Positions 46,994-54,486 of a stretch of DNA of 64,000 nt are shown here, piece after piece (position 1 is the first letter of the stretch; each line of letters begins with the position of its first letter). The stretch is from Mycolicibacillus parakoreensis. Its GTDB lineage: Bacteria; Actinomycetota; Actinomycetes; Mycobacteriales; Mycobacteriaceae. The position numbers and the translations under genes were made by a program. The notes beneath the pieces are model-generated. The model was not told where the DNA came from. It was given only the letters and a program-made list of their open reading frames with translations, and did not search any database. The stretch is taken from assembly GCF_022370835.2 (NCBI RefSeq), contig NZ_CP092365.1, positions 1,240,001 to 1,304,000 of the forward strand, in the 5' to 3' direction.

Positions 46994-47038
46994 CGCACGG
47001 CGCTAGGCGGCCGCTGGGCGCACGGCGCTGGGCGGCCG
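46989..47038. repeat. Tandem 25-bp repeat downstream of che1
   Basis: Two units of CTGGGCGCACGGCGCTAGGC plus GGCCG (46989-47013 and 47014-47038) differ at one base; a partial third unit follows. It shares its first bases with the terminator stem. Confidence 0.75.
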
Positions 47039-47052
47039 CGGGGCGCAGCGTG

Positions 47053-47763
47053 TCAGGCGACCGCGGGCCGGCTGGCCAGGAGGTCTTCGACGCGGTCGAG
47101 CACGGTGGCGGCCACCAGGCGGTGTGCACCCAGCGGCTCGGCCATCGCCAGATTGTGGCCGGCGGCGAATCCGGCGACCCGATCGGTGATCCGTCCATGC
47201 GCCAGGAACCACGGCGCGACCACCAGGCGGGTGGCGCCCCGCGCGTACAGGTGCTCGGCGGCGGAGTCGAGCGAGGCCGCCGGTCCGGTGACGAACCCGA
47301 CCTCCGCTGCGGCCCAGCGGGTGCCGCGGGTCAGCCGCTCGGCGACCCGCGCGGTGCGGGCATTGGCGTCCGGGCAGGAGGATCCGACGGCGACGACCAG
47401 CACCCCGAGCCCGGCGTCGAAGCGGGAGACCCCGAGCTCGCCGAGCCGCTGGCGCATCACCTGCAACAGTCGCTCGTCCTCGCCGAGCACGGCGGCCTGC
47501 CGAACCCGGGCCCCGGCTTCGGCGATGAGGGCCGGGATGTCGGTGTGGGCGTGGTAGGCGCCGGCGAGAAGGAACGGGGCCACGATCACGTCATCGTGCG
47601 CACCGCGCAGCGCGGTGCTCAGGTTCGGCGTGTTGTGTTCGCAGAACGCCACGCGCACATCGAATTCCGGCGCCACCCGACGCAGATGGCCGGCGATCGC
47701 CTGGGTGTTGGCCGGCGAGCGCGAGTCAGCGCTGCCGTGCGCGGTCAACAGCAACGTGGTCAC
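47053..47763 (-). CDS. che1: CbiX-like sirohydrochlorin ferrochelatase
   Basis: 236 residues. The N-terminal LLLTAHGSADSRS contains the chelatase His, and a second CbiX-like half follows (VVAVGSSCPDANARTARVAE; LVVAPWFLAHGRITDRV). It is expected to insert iron into sirohydrochlorin to make sirohaem, the cofactor of NirA encoded upstream in the same operon. GTG 47763 overlaps the cysH stop as GTGA; the longer frame extends into cysH and is rejected. Homologue of Rv2393. Confidence 0.9.
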   Translation of the reverse strand: MTTLLLTAHGSADSRSPANTQAIAGHLRRVAPEFDVRVAFCEHNTPNLSTALRGAHDDVIVAPFLLAGAYHAHTDIPALIAEAGARVRQAAVLGEDERLLQVMRQRLGELGVSRFDAGLGVLVVAVGSSCPDANARTARVAERLTRGTRWAAAEVGFVTGPAASLDSAAEHLYARGATRLVVAPWFLAHGRITDRVAGFAAGHNLAMAEPLGAHRLVAATVLDRVEDLLASRPAVA

Positions 47764-48491
47764 GAGGCGTGCAACCCGCACTCGATCTTGGCGTTGCCGG
47801 CCCAGCGCCCGCTGCGCGGATCGGCACCGGCCGCGGGTTTGGCGGTGCACGGTGCGCATCCGATCGACGGATAGCCCTCGTCGATGAGCGGGTTGACCAC
47901 CACATTGTGCTCGGCGATGTAGTCATCCATGTCCGCATCGGTCCAGGCGGCCAGCGGATTGACCTTCACCAGCCCGAACGACTCATCGAAGCTGATCAGC
48001 GGCGCGTTGGCGCGGGTCGGCGCCTCCACGCGGCGAATCCCGGTCACCCAGGCCGCGTAGCCGTGCAGCGCCCGGGTCAGCGGTTCGACTTTGCGCAGTC
48101 GGCAGCAGAGGCCCGGATCACGGGCAAACAGATCCTTGCCGTGCGTGGCGTCTTGCTCGGCGACGGACTGCCCGGGTGTGACGTTGAGGATGTGCACGTC
48201 GTACATCGCCTCCACCGCGTCACGGGTGCCGATGGTCTCCGCGAAGTGGTATCCGGTGTCCAAGAACAGCACCGGCACCCCGGGGCGCACCTTGGCGGCC
48301 AGATCCACCAGCACCGCGTCGGCCATGTTGGAGGCCACCACGTAGTCGGCACCGTCGTGGCCGCGCCCACCGTCCCGGCCACCGAAATGCTCGTCGGTCC
48401 AGGCGAGCAACTCGGTGGCGGTGGCTCCGTCGAGTTCGACCGCGCCGCGGGCGGCCAACTCCCGCAACTGCGTTTCGGTCCGCCCGCTCAT
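47760..48491 (-). CDS. cysH: APS reductase (thioredoxin-dependent, 4Fe-4S type)
   Basis: 243 residues. Reduces adenosine 5'-phosphosulfate to sulfite. The iron-sulfur cysteines are the CC pair in DPGLCCRLRKVEPL and the CxxC in GYPSIGCAPC; the catalytic Cys is in the C-terminal IECGLH. This cysteine set marks the APS-type rather than PAPS-type enzyme. ATG 48491 overlaps the nirA stop by ATGA. Operon order nirA-cysH-che1 gives sulfite production, sulfite reduction and cofactor synthesis on one transcript. Confidence 0.95.
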   Translation of the reverse strand: MSGRTETQLRELAARGAVELDGATATELLAWTDEHFGGRDGGRGHDGADYVVASNMADAVLVDLAAKVRPGVPVLFLDTGYHFAETIGTRDAVEAMYDVHILNVTPGQSVAEQDATHGKDLFARDPGLCCRLRKVEPLTRALHGYAAWVTGIRRVEAPTRANAPLISFDESFGLVKVNPLAAWTDADMDDYIAEHNVVVNPLIDEGYPSIGCAPCTAKPAAGADPRSGRWAGNAKIECGLHAS

Positions 48492-50176
48492 CGGAGGTCG
48501 TCCTCCTCGGCGCGCACCACCCACTGGGCGAACCGCTCCCCGTCGGTGCGCTGCTTGATGAAGTTGCGCACCAGGCGCTCGATGTAGTCACCGAGTTCGT
48601 CGCTGGTCACCTTGTGTTGACGCAGTTTGCGTCCGAAGCCGCTGTCGGCGCCGAGGCTGCCGCCCAGATGCACCTGGAAACCGGGCACCGGGTTGCCCGT
48701 GCCGTCGTCGATCATCTGGCCCTTGAACCCGATGTCGGCGACCTGGATGCGCGCGCACGAGTTCGGGCAGCCGTTGAGGTTGACCGTGACGGGCACCTCC
48801 AACAGCGCGTTGAGATCGTCCAGGCGACGCTCCAACTCGGGCACCAGAGCCTGGGCGCGCACCCGGGTCTCGACGAAGGACAGTTTGCAGAACTCCAGAC
48901 CGGTGCAGGCCATCAGGTTGCGTCGCCAGGGTGAGGGGTTGGCGGGCAGGCCCAGGGCGTCCAATCCGGCGAGCAGTTCGTCGAGCTTGTCGTCGGCGAC
49001 GTCGAGGATGATCAGCTTCTGGTACGGGGTGAACCGGGCGCGGTCGGAGCCGGCCTGCTCCATCAGCTCGGCCACCTTCGTCAACGTGGTGCCCGACACC
49101 CGGCCGGAGACCGGAGCCACTCCGACCGCGTTGAGGCCGTTTTTGGTCCTCTGCACCCCGACGTGGTCGACGGTGGCGGTGGGCTGCACCGGGGCGGGGC
49201 CGTCGAGCAGCTGGCGTCCCAGGTACTCCGTTTCGAGAACTTCCCGGAACTTCTCCACGCCCCAGTCCTTGACCAGGAACTTCAGCCGGGCCTTGGAGCG
49301 CAACCGTCGGTAGCCGTAGTCGCGGAACAGCTTGGTGACCGCTTCCCACACGTCGGGCACCTCGTCGAGGGGCACCCACGCGCCGAGGCGCTGGGCGAGC
49401 ATCGGGTTGGTCGACAACCCGCCGCCGACCCACAGGTCCAGGCCGGGGCCGTGTTCGGGGTGCTCGACCCCGATGAACGACACGTCGTTGATCTCGTGGG
49501 CGACGTCCTGCAGCCCCGAGATCGCGGTCTTGTACTTGCGGGGAAGGTTGGCGTACTCGGGGTCGCCGATGTAGCGGCGCACGATCTCATCGAGCGCCGG
49601 TGTGGTGTCGAGCACCTCGTCGAGGGATTCGCCGGCCAGCGGCGAGCCGAGCATGCCGCGCGGGCAGTCGCCGCACGCCTCGGTGGTCTGCAAGCCCACC
49701 GCGGCCAGCCGGTCCCAGATCTCGGGGACGTTCTCGATCTCGATCCAGTGGTACTGCAGGTTCATCCGGTCGGAGATGTCGGCGGTGTCGCGGGCGAACT
49801 CGGTGGAGATCGTGCCCAGGGTGCGCACCGCGGCCACCGACATCGGCTTGCCGTCGCAGCGCACCCGCATCATGAAGTAGGGCGCCTCCAGCAGGTCGGC
49901 GTTCTCGTCACCGGTGAAGGTGCCGTCGTAGCCCTGGGCGCGTTGGGTGTAGAGACCCATCCAACGGAACCGGCCACGCAGGTCGGTCTTGTCGATCGAG
50001 TCGAACCCCTGCTTGGAGTAGGTGTCGAGGATCCGGGCCCGCACGTTGAGCGCCGGGTCGTCGCGCTTGAGTTCTTCGTTGGGGTTCAGCGGGTCGAGGC
50101 TGCCCAGCGCCCACTGGCCCTCGTCACGGGTCTTTTTCGGCCGGGCTTTCGGCGCGGCGGTCGAGGCGGTGGTCAT
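48488..50176 (-). CDS. nirA: Ferredoxin-dependent sulfite reductase
   Basis: 562-residue sirohaem/4Fe-4S enzyme reducing sulfite to sulfide. The cluster/sirohaem Cys motif is ACTGLEFCKLSFVETR and NLNGCPNSCARIQVADIGF. The YTQRAQGYDGTFTG segment and TTEACGDCPRGMLG carry the residues that form a Tyr-Cys crosslink in the M. tuberculosis enzyme. ATG 50176 has AAGGAG 8 nt upstream. It is first in the operon and is preceded by a polycysteine sORF. Homologue of Rv2391. Confidence 0.95.
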   Translation of the reverse strand: MTTASTAAPKARPKKTRDEGQWALGSLDPLNPNEELKRDDPALNVRARILDTYSKQGFDSIDKTDLRGRFRWMGLYTQRAQGYDGTFTGDENADLLEAPYFMMRVRCDGKPMSVAAVRTLGTISTEFARDTADISDRMNLQYHWIEIENVPEIWDRLAAVGLQTTEACGDCPRGMLGSPLAGESLDEVLDTTPALDEIVRRYIGDPEYANLPRKYKTAISGLQDVAHEINDVSFIGVEHPEHGPGLDLWVGGGLSTNPMLAQRLGAWVPLDEVPDVWEAVTKLFRDYGYRRLRSKARLKFLVKDWGVEKFREVLETEYLGRQLLDGPAPVQPTATVDHVGVQRTKNGLNAVGVAPVSGRVSGTTLTKVAELMEQAGSDRARFTPYQKLIILDVADDKLDELLAGLDALGLPANPSPWRRNLMACTGLEFCKLSFVETRVRAQALVPELERRLDDLNALLEVPVTVNLNGCPNSCARIQVADIGFKGQMIDDGTGNPVPGFQVHLGGSLGADSGFGRKLRQHKVTSDELGDYIERLVRNFIKQRTDGERFAQWVVRAEEDDLR

Positions 50177-50181
50177 CGGCT

Positions 50182-50199
50182 GCTCCTTCGTCGCGGAGC
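50182..50199 (-). promoter_or_regulatory. Hairpin that can mask the nirA ribosome binding site
   Basis: On the minus strand GCTCC (50199-50195), loop GCGACGAA, GGAGC (50186-50182): the 3' arm contains most of the AAGGAG site of nirA. A further CCTCC lies just upstream (plus GGAGG at 50204-50208) as an alternative anti-Shine-Dalgarno sequence. This fits attenuation by ribosome binding site masking. Confidence 0.5.
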
Positions 50200-50284
50200 C
50201 ACCGGAGGATGCGCAGGCCAGCGGGGCTGTCCGGTCGCGCAGATCCGGCGGCCAGCTGGGGTGTCAGTGGGCGGGTCTACGGCG

Positions 50285-50380
50285 TCAAGGCAGACAACAA
50301 CAGCTGCAGACGCGCTTGAGGTCGACGTGGCGCCGCGCCACCAGGGCGATGTCGAACGGGGTGCGGCGAGCAACAGTCAC
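50285..50380 (-). CDS. Leaderless polycysteine sORF, cysteine-responsive attenuator of nirA-cysH-che1
   Basis: 31 codons from GTG 50380 to TGA 50287-50285 (ATG 50389 is in frame upstream). The peptide ends LKRVCSCCCLP, four Cys codons in five positions (25, 27-29). CACAAT (50393-50388) is 7 nt before GTG, the leaderless spacing. The type of sORF is known in mycobacteria as a cysteine-responsive attenuator. It ends 108 nt before nirA, with the masking hairpin in between. Confidence 0.85.
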   Translation of the reverse strand: MTVARRTPFDIALVARRHVDLKRVCSCCCLP

Positions 50381-50387
50381 GGTGGCC

Positions 50388-50445
50388 ATTGTGCCATGCG
50401 AACCCGAAAACGCCCTAACCGGGTGAAATTTCTGCTCACCGTGAG
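50388..50445. promoter_or_regulatory. nirA operon promoter region with CTCACCGTGAG palindrome
   Basis: The minus-strand -10-like CACAAT is at 50393-50388. An 11-bp palindrome CTCACCGTGAG lies at 50435-50445, about 45 bp upstream, in the usual place for an activator site. No -35 box is convincing. The rest of the gap to 50598 shows nothing identifiable. Confidence 0.4.
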
Positions 50446-50598
50446 TAAAAGTCGCCGCCGGTCCACGACCTGAGCGGTCGCTGTGCGGGCCGCTGTGTGT
50501 CTCCGGGGCATCGCGGTGTCGGCCCGTGTCGTGACGCCGTCACCGCTGCTCGTGACGCGACCATCGGGTTACCCGGCGATCCTGGAGAGGCCTAGAGG

Positions 50599-51120
50599 AT
50601 GTCTGAGACACAGGTCGCGCCGACCGCGGCCCACCGCGACAGCGCCGCGGGCCGCGCGCGTCGGCGCCTCGCCCCGGCGGTGATCGTGCTGCTGCTGGTG
50701 GTGGTGGCGTACGGCGGGTGGCGGACCTATCAGCGGCACCGCACCGACGTCGCCGCCGCGCAGGCCCTGAGTGCCGCCGAGCGCTACGCGCTGACCCTGA
50801 CCAGCATCGACGGGGAAGACCCCGAGCGGTATTTCGCCGCGGCGCGCGACGGCGCCACCGGTGCGCTTCAGGACATGTATGCGACCTCGACGCCACGGCT
50901 GCAGCGGCTGTTCGCCGACAAGGCCGTGGTGGCCCACGGCCGGGTGATCGACTCCGCGGTCAAATCCGCCAGCCCCACCCACGTCACCGTGTTGTTGTTC
51001 GTCGACCAAGCGGTGACCAACGCCGAGGACCCCGATCCCCACCTCGACCGCAGCCGGGTGGACATCACGATGGAGAAGGTCGACGGTCGGTGGCTGGCCA
51101 GCCGGATGGAGACGCCATGA
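50599..51120 (+). CDS. Single-pass membrane protein, Rv2390c-like (Mce-associated type)
   Basis: 173 residues: a basic cytoplasmic N-terminus, one transmembrane helix (~26-43, PAVIVLLLVVVAYGGW) and an extracytoplasmic domain of ~125 residues with the pattern AAERYALTLTSIDGEDPERYFAA and VDGRWLASRM seen in Mce-associated and related proteins. ATG 50599 has AGAGG upstream. Its stop overlaps the rpf gene by ATGA, so it is made with it. It corresponds to Rv2390c next to rpfD. Function is unknown. Confidence 0.82.
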   Translation: MSETQVAPTAAHRDSAAGRARRRLAPAVIVLLLVVVAYGGWRTYQRHRTDVAAAQALSAAERYALTLTSIDGEDPERYFAAARDGATGALQDMYATSTPRLQRLFADKAVVAHGRVIDSAVKSASPTHVTVLLFVDQAVTNAEDPDPHLDRSRVDITMEKVDGRWLASRMETP

Positions 51121-51512
51121 CGCCGCGCCGCCGGTGGGCGGCGGCACTGCTCGCGGGCACCGCGCTGGTGGCCCCCGCGGTCGCCGCCGGGGATGGCGTC
51201 AACTGGGAGGCGGTCGCTCAGTGCGAGTCCGGCGGCGACTGGTCGGCCGCTACCGGCAACGGCGACTTCGGCGGCCTGCAGATCAGCGAGAGCACCTGGC
51301 GGGCCAACGGCGGCGCCGAGATGGCCGCCAATCCCGCCGACGCGAGCCCCGCCGAGCAGGTCGACGTGGCCAAACACATTCTGGCCAGCCAGGGTCCGGA
51401 TGCCTGGCCGAGCTGCCTGTCATCGAGCCGCGATGCCGCCCCGACGGGCTCGCTGAGCCACCTGATCACCGAACTGTGGAACGATGCCGGCGGCTACCGG
51501 GGGCCGCGCTGA
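51117..51512 (+). CDS. rpfD: Resuscitation-promoting factor, RpfD-like
   Basis: 131 residues: signal peptide (~1-24, AAALLAGTALVAPAVAA) and one Rpf transglycosylase domain. The catalytic Glu is E37 in VAQCESGGDWS, with GLQISESTWRANGG and a second Cys (WPSCLSS) for the disulfide. It cleaves peptidoglycan in the wall and stimulates regrowth of dormant cells. ATG 51117 overlaps the upstream gene's stop. The symbol rests on synteny with Rv2389c; the sequence alone shows a short single-domain Rpf. Confidence 0.9.
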   Translation: MTPRRRWAAALLAGTALVAPAVAAGDGVNWEAVAQCESGGDWSAATGNGDFGGLQISESTWRANGGAEMAANPADASPAEQVDVAKHILASQGPDAWPSCLSSSRDAAPTGSLSHLITELWNDAGGYRGPR

Positions 51513-51523
51513 GACGATGCGCT

Positions 51524-51529
51524 TAGAGT
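51524..51529 (+). promoter_or_regulatory. hemN -10 box, leaderless
   Basis: TAGAGT is followed by 7 nt and ATG 51537; there is no ribosome binding site. Confidence 0.55.
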
Positions 51530-51536
51530 CGACGGT

Positions 51537-52697
51537 ATGGCGCCTTCTGCGCTGCCGACCCTGCAGCTTCGCCCCGGCACCCCGTTCGGGCTGTATCTGC
51601 ACGTGCCGTTCTGCCTGACCCGCTGTGGTTACTGTGATTTCAACACCTACACCCCCGCCGAACTGGGCGGAGTCAACCCGGATACGTGGCTGGCGGGGCT
51701 GTGCGCCGAGTTGACGATGGCGGCCGAGCACCTCGGCGGGCCGGTCGCCGACACGGTGTTCGTCGGCGGGGGCACACCGTCGCTGCTCGGGGGCACCCGG
51801 ATGCGGGTGATGCTCGACGCGGTGCGCGACAGCTTCGGGTTGGCGCCGCAGGCCGAGGTCACCACCGAGGCGAACCCCGAATCGACCTCGCCGGAGTTCT
51901 TCGAGGAGATCCGCACCGCCGGCTACACCCGGGTGTCGCTGGGCATGCAGTCGGTCGCACCCGGGGTGCTGGCGACGTTGGATCGGGTGCACTCGCCGGG
52001 CCGGGCCCAGGCCGCGGCCGCCGAGGCGTTCGCGGCCGGATTCGAACACGTCAGCCTCGACCTGATCTACGGCACCCCGGGGGAGACCGATGACGATCTG
52101 TGCTCCTCGGTGGAGGCCGCCGTCGCCGCCGGCGTCGACCACGTCTCGGCCTACGCGCTGATCGTCGAGGACGGCACCGCGCTGGCTCGCCGGGTGCGCC
52201 GCGGGGAACTGCCCGCTCCCGACGACGATGTGCTGGCCGCGCGCTACGAACTGGTCGACGCGATGCTCGCCGACGCCGGACTGCACTGGTATGAGGTGTC
52301 GAACTGGAGCCGCCCGGGCGGGCAGTGCCGCCACAACCTCGGCTACTGGGACGGCGGCCAGTGGTGGGGGGCCGGACCCGGCGCGCACGGGCACATCGGC
52401 GATATTCGGTGCTGGAACCTCAAGCACCCCACCGCTTACTCTCGCGCCATCGATGAGCGGGCGCTGCCGGTGGCGGGATTCGAGACGCTCTCGGCGGTCG
52501 ACCGGCACACCGAAGAGGTCATGCTGGGCCTGCGGCTGCGCCACGGGTTGGCGACCGCGCTGTTGAGCGCCGAGGAACGCCGCCGCGCCCAGACCGCCGT
52601 CGGCGACGGGCTGCTGGTCGCCGAGGGGGAGCGCCTGGCGCTCACCGACCGCGGCAGGCTGCTGGCCGACGCGGTGGTGCGCACACTGCTGGGTTGA
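51537..52697 (+). CDS. hemN: Radical SAM HemW/HemN-family protein (annotated coproporphyrinogen III oxidase)
   Basis: 386 residues. The radical-SAM cysteines are in YLHVPFCLTRCGYCDFN (CxxxCxxC); FVGGGTPSLLG, EANPES and LDLIYGTPGETDDD follow, and a C-terminal HemN-type domain. Short members of this family are usually HemW-like haem chaperones rather than true oxygen-independent CPO, because they lack the N-terminal CPO extension. It is predicted leaderless. Equivalent to Rv2388c. Confidence 0.9.
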   Translation: MAPSALPTLQLRPGTPFGLYLHVPFCLTRCGYCDFNTYTPAELGGVNPDTWLAGLCAELTMAAEHLGGPVADTVFVGGGTPSLLGGTRMRVMLDAVRDSFGLAPQAEVTTEANPESTSPEFFEEIRTAGYTRVSLGMQSVAPGVLATLDRVHSPGRAQAAAAEAFAAGFEHVSLDLIYGTPGETDDDLCSSVEAAVAAGVDHVSAYALIVEDGTALARRVRRGELPAPDDDVLAARYELVDAMLADAGLHWYEVSNWSRPGGQCRHNLGYWDGGQWWGAGPGAHGHIGDIRCWNLKHPTAYSRAIDERALPVAGFETLSAVDRHTEEVMLGLRLRHGLATALLSAEERRRAQTAVGDGLLVAEGERLALTDRGRLLADAVVRTLLG

Positions 52698-52974
52698 CGC
52701 CGTCGCCCGGAACAACCCGAGACCACCCCGGCGACCGCTTCCGCGGCCCTGGCGCGCGGACCGACCAGCATCTGCGGAGAAAATACGGTTGAGAAACCGT
52801 ATGTGAGATTATTCATCCGCTAGAAATCCGATTTTACGGAGAAAAACGGTTAGTATTCCTGCGGATGCGGAGAGCTGGATGGTGCGGCCGGGGGGCCGGC
52901 TGGTCAGCGGGACCGGTCCCGCCTGGCGGTGACAACCGCCGATTCGGATGTCGTTGAGAAAAGGACGGGTCTGC
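52698..52974 (+). promoter_or_regulatory. AT-rich promoter region with palindrome upstream of the Rieske-hemerythrin operon
   Basis: A 277-bp gap whose middle (about 52775-52860) is strikingly AT-rich for this genome. ATACGGTT (52783-52790) and AACCGTAT (52795-52802) form a perfect inverted repeat with a 4-nt spacer; ACGGTTAG recurs at 52846-52853. TAGTAT (52851-52856) is a plausible -10. The features suggest a regulator site and a promoter used by an alternative sigma factor. Confidence 0.5.
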
Positions 52975-53994
52975 ATGGTCAAGGGGTCCCCGAATAGGGC
53001 AACGCCGGAGAACCGGGTCCACCGGGTGGGCAACCGGGCGCTGCTGGCGTTGGGCCGCCAGGAGTGGATCGACCGGCCCAGTTACCGCTTCGAGAACGTG
53101 CTCACGTTCGTGTTCAACGCCTTCGGCGGCGCGCGCGACCGGCTCACCAACCTGCTCAACGGGGTGTGGCTGGGCCACCCGGTGCATCCCCCGCTGGCCT
53201 CGTTCACCAGCGGAGCGATCGGGACCACGGTCGCCCTCGACGCGCTCAGCGTGCTGCCCGGCAGACCCAGGACCGAGGTGCTCGACGCCTCCCGGTTCGC
53301 CCAACGTGCCCTGGGGGTGGGGATCGCCGCCAATCTGGCGTCGGCAGTCACCGGTGTCGCCGACTGGCAGCACACCCACGAGCAGGACCGCCGCATCGGC
53401 GCCGTGCACGGGATCCTCAACGTTGTCGCCACCGGTCTCTATATCCAGTCGTGGTGGGATCGGCGTCGGGGACGGCACCGGCGGGGGATCGTGACCAGCG
53501 CCGTGGCCTACGGAATCACCACCGGCAGCGGGTTTTTGGGTGGTGCGTTGGTCTTCGGATCCGGGATCGGGCTGGACCAGTCGGGTAACCGGCTGCGGAT
53601 CGCGCAGTGGACCCCGGTCGCCCCGGTGGCCGAGCTGCCGGCCGGAAAACCCACCCGCGTCGAGGTCGACGGGGTGCCGGTGGTGCTCTGCCGCACCGGG
53701 GACACCGTGGCCGCGCTCGGCGGGCTCTGCCCGCATTTGGCCGCGCCGATGGAGGACGGGTGGCTCGACCGGGGCCGCATCGTGTGCCCCTGGCACGGTT
53801 CCCAATTCGCCACCGCCACCGGCGAGGTGGTCCGCGGCCCGGCGGCCGCCCCGCTGCCGTGCTATCAGGCCCGGGTGCGAGGCGGCACCGTCGAACTGCG
53901 TGACGGCGCCGACCATCCGGTCGGGTCGGGACGCCACACCCCGGTGTCCGCGCTCGGCGCCACCGAGACCACCACCGAGGAGGCCAGTCTGTGA
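52975..53994 (+). CDS. DUF2231 membrane domain fused to a Rieske [2Fe-2S] ferredoxin domain
   Basis: 339 residues. The N-terminal half (~45-205) has four hydrophobic segments of DUF2231 type (WLGHPVHPPLASFTSGAIGT). The C-terminal ~115 residues are a Rieske domain: cluster ligands are in CPHLAAPMEDG and CPWHGSQF (CxH and CxxH). The protein is probably a membrane-bound electron carrier. ATG 52975 has AAAGGA upstream; ATG 52948 would add 9 residues without a ribosome binding site. It overlaps the hemerythrin gene by 4 nt, suggesting joint function in oxygen, NO or redox response. Confidence 0.88.
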   Translation: MVKGSPNRATPENRVHRVGNRALLALGRQEWIDRPSYRFENVLTFVFNAFGGARDRLTNLLNGVWLGHPVHPPLASFTSGAIGTTVALDALSVLPGRPRTEVLDASRFAQRALGVGIAANLASAVTGVADWQHTHEQDRRIGAVHGILNVVATGLYIQSWWDRRRGRHRRGIVTSAVAYGITTGSGFLGGALVFGSGIGLDQSGNRLRIAQWTPVAPVAELPAGKPTRVEVDGVPVVLCRTGDTVAALGGLCPHLAAPMEDGWLDRGRIVCPWHGSQFATATGEVVRGPAAAPLPCYQARVRGGTVELRDGADHPVGSGRHTPVSALGATETTTEEASL

Positions 53995-54479
53995 GCAACG
54001 CCTACGACGTCCTGCGGGAGCACCACGACGTGCTGCGCGGCCTGGGTACCCGGCTGAAGGCGGCCCCGGTCGGCTCGGCCGAACGTCAGCGCATCCTCGA
54101 TGAGCTGTTGGTGGAGTTCGACATCCACATGCGCATCGAGGACGACATCTACTACCCGGCGCTGGCCGCGGCGAGCCGGCTGATCGCGATCGCCCACGCC
54201 GAACACCGTCAGGTCTACGACGCGCTGGCCACCGCGCTGCGCACCCCCACCACCTCGCCGGACTACGAGGACGAATGGAATTTCTTCCTCACCGTGTTGG
54301 AAGCGCACGCCGATGAGGAGGAGCGCGACCTGATACCGCCGCCGGCGCCGCTCTCCTTCACCGACGAGCAGTTGGAGGATCTCGGTGCGGCGATGAGCGC
54401 GCGGATGACCAAGCTGCGCAACTCCCGCTGGGAGCACTGGCATGTCAAGAGCCGGGCGGCGTTGCTGCGCGCGATGTAG
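53991..54479 (+). CDS. Hemerythrin HHE domain protein
   Basis: 162 residues, four-helix HHE cation-binding domain. Likely diiron ligands: His in LREHHDVL, HMRIEDDIYYP (HxxxE), AHAEHRQV and LEAHADEEERDL. Mycobacterial hemerythrin-like proteins are linked to peroxide, NO or hypoxia stress. GTG 53991 overlaps the Rieske gene, so both are translated together and probably share a redox task. Its last ~30 residues are a basic helix. Confidence 0.9.
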   Translation: MSNAYDVLREHHDVLRGLGTRLKAAPVGSAERQRILDELLVEFDIHMRIEDDIYYPALAAASRLIAIAHAEHRQVYDALATALRTPTTSPDYEDEWNFFLTVLEAHADEEERDLIPPPAPLSFTDEQLEDLGAAMSARMTKLRNSRWEHWHVKSRAALLRAM

Positions 54480-54486
54480 CCCCGCG

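Noticed and set aside
46989..47038. Possible insertion-element end
   Set aside because: Tandem rather than inverted, no transposase frame nearby.
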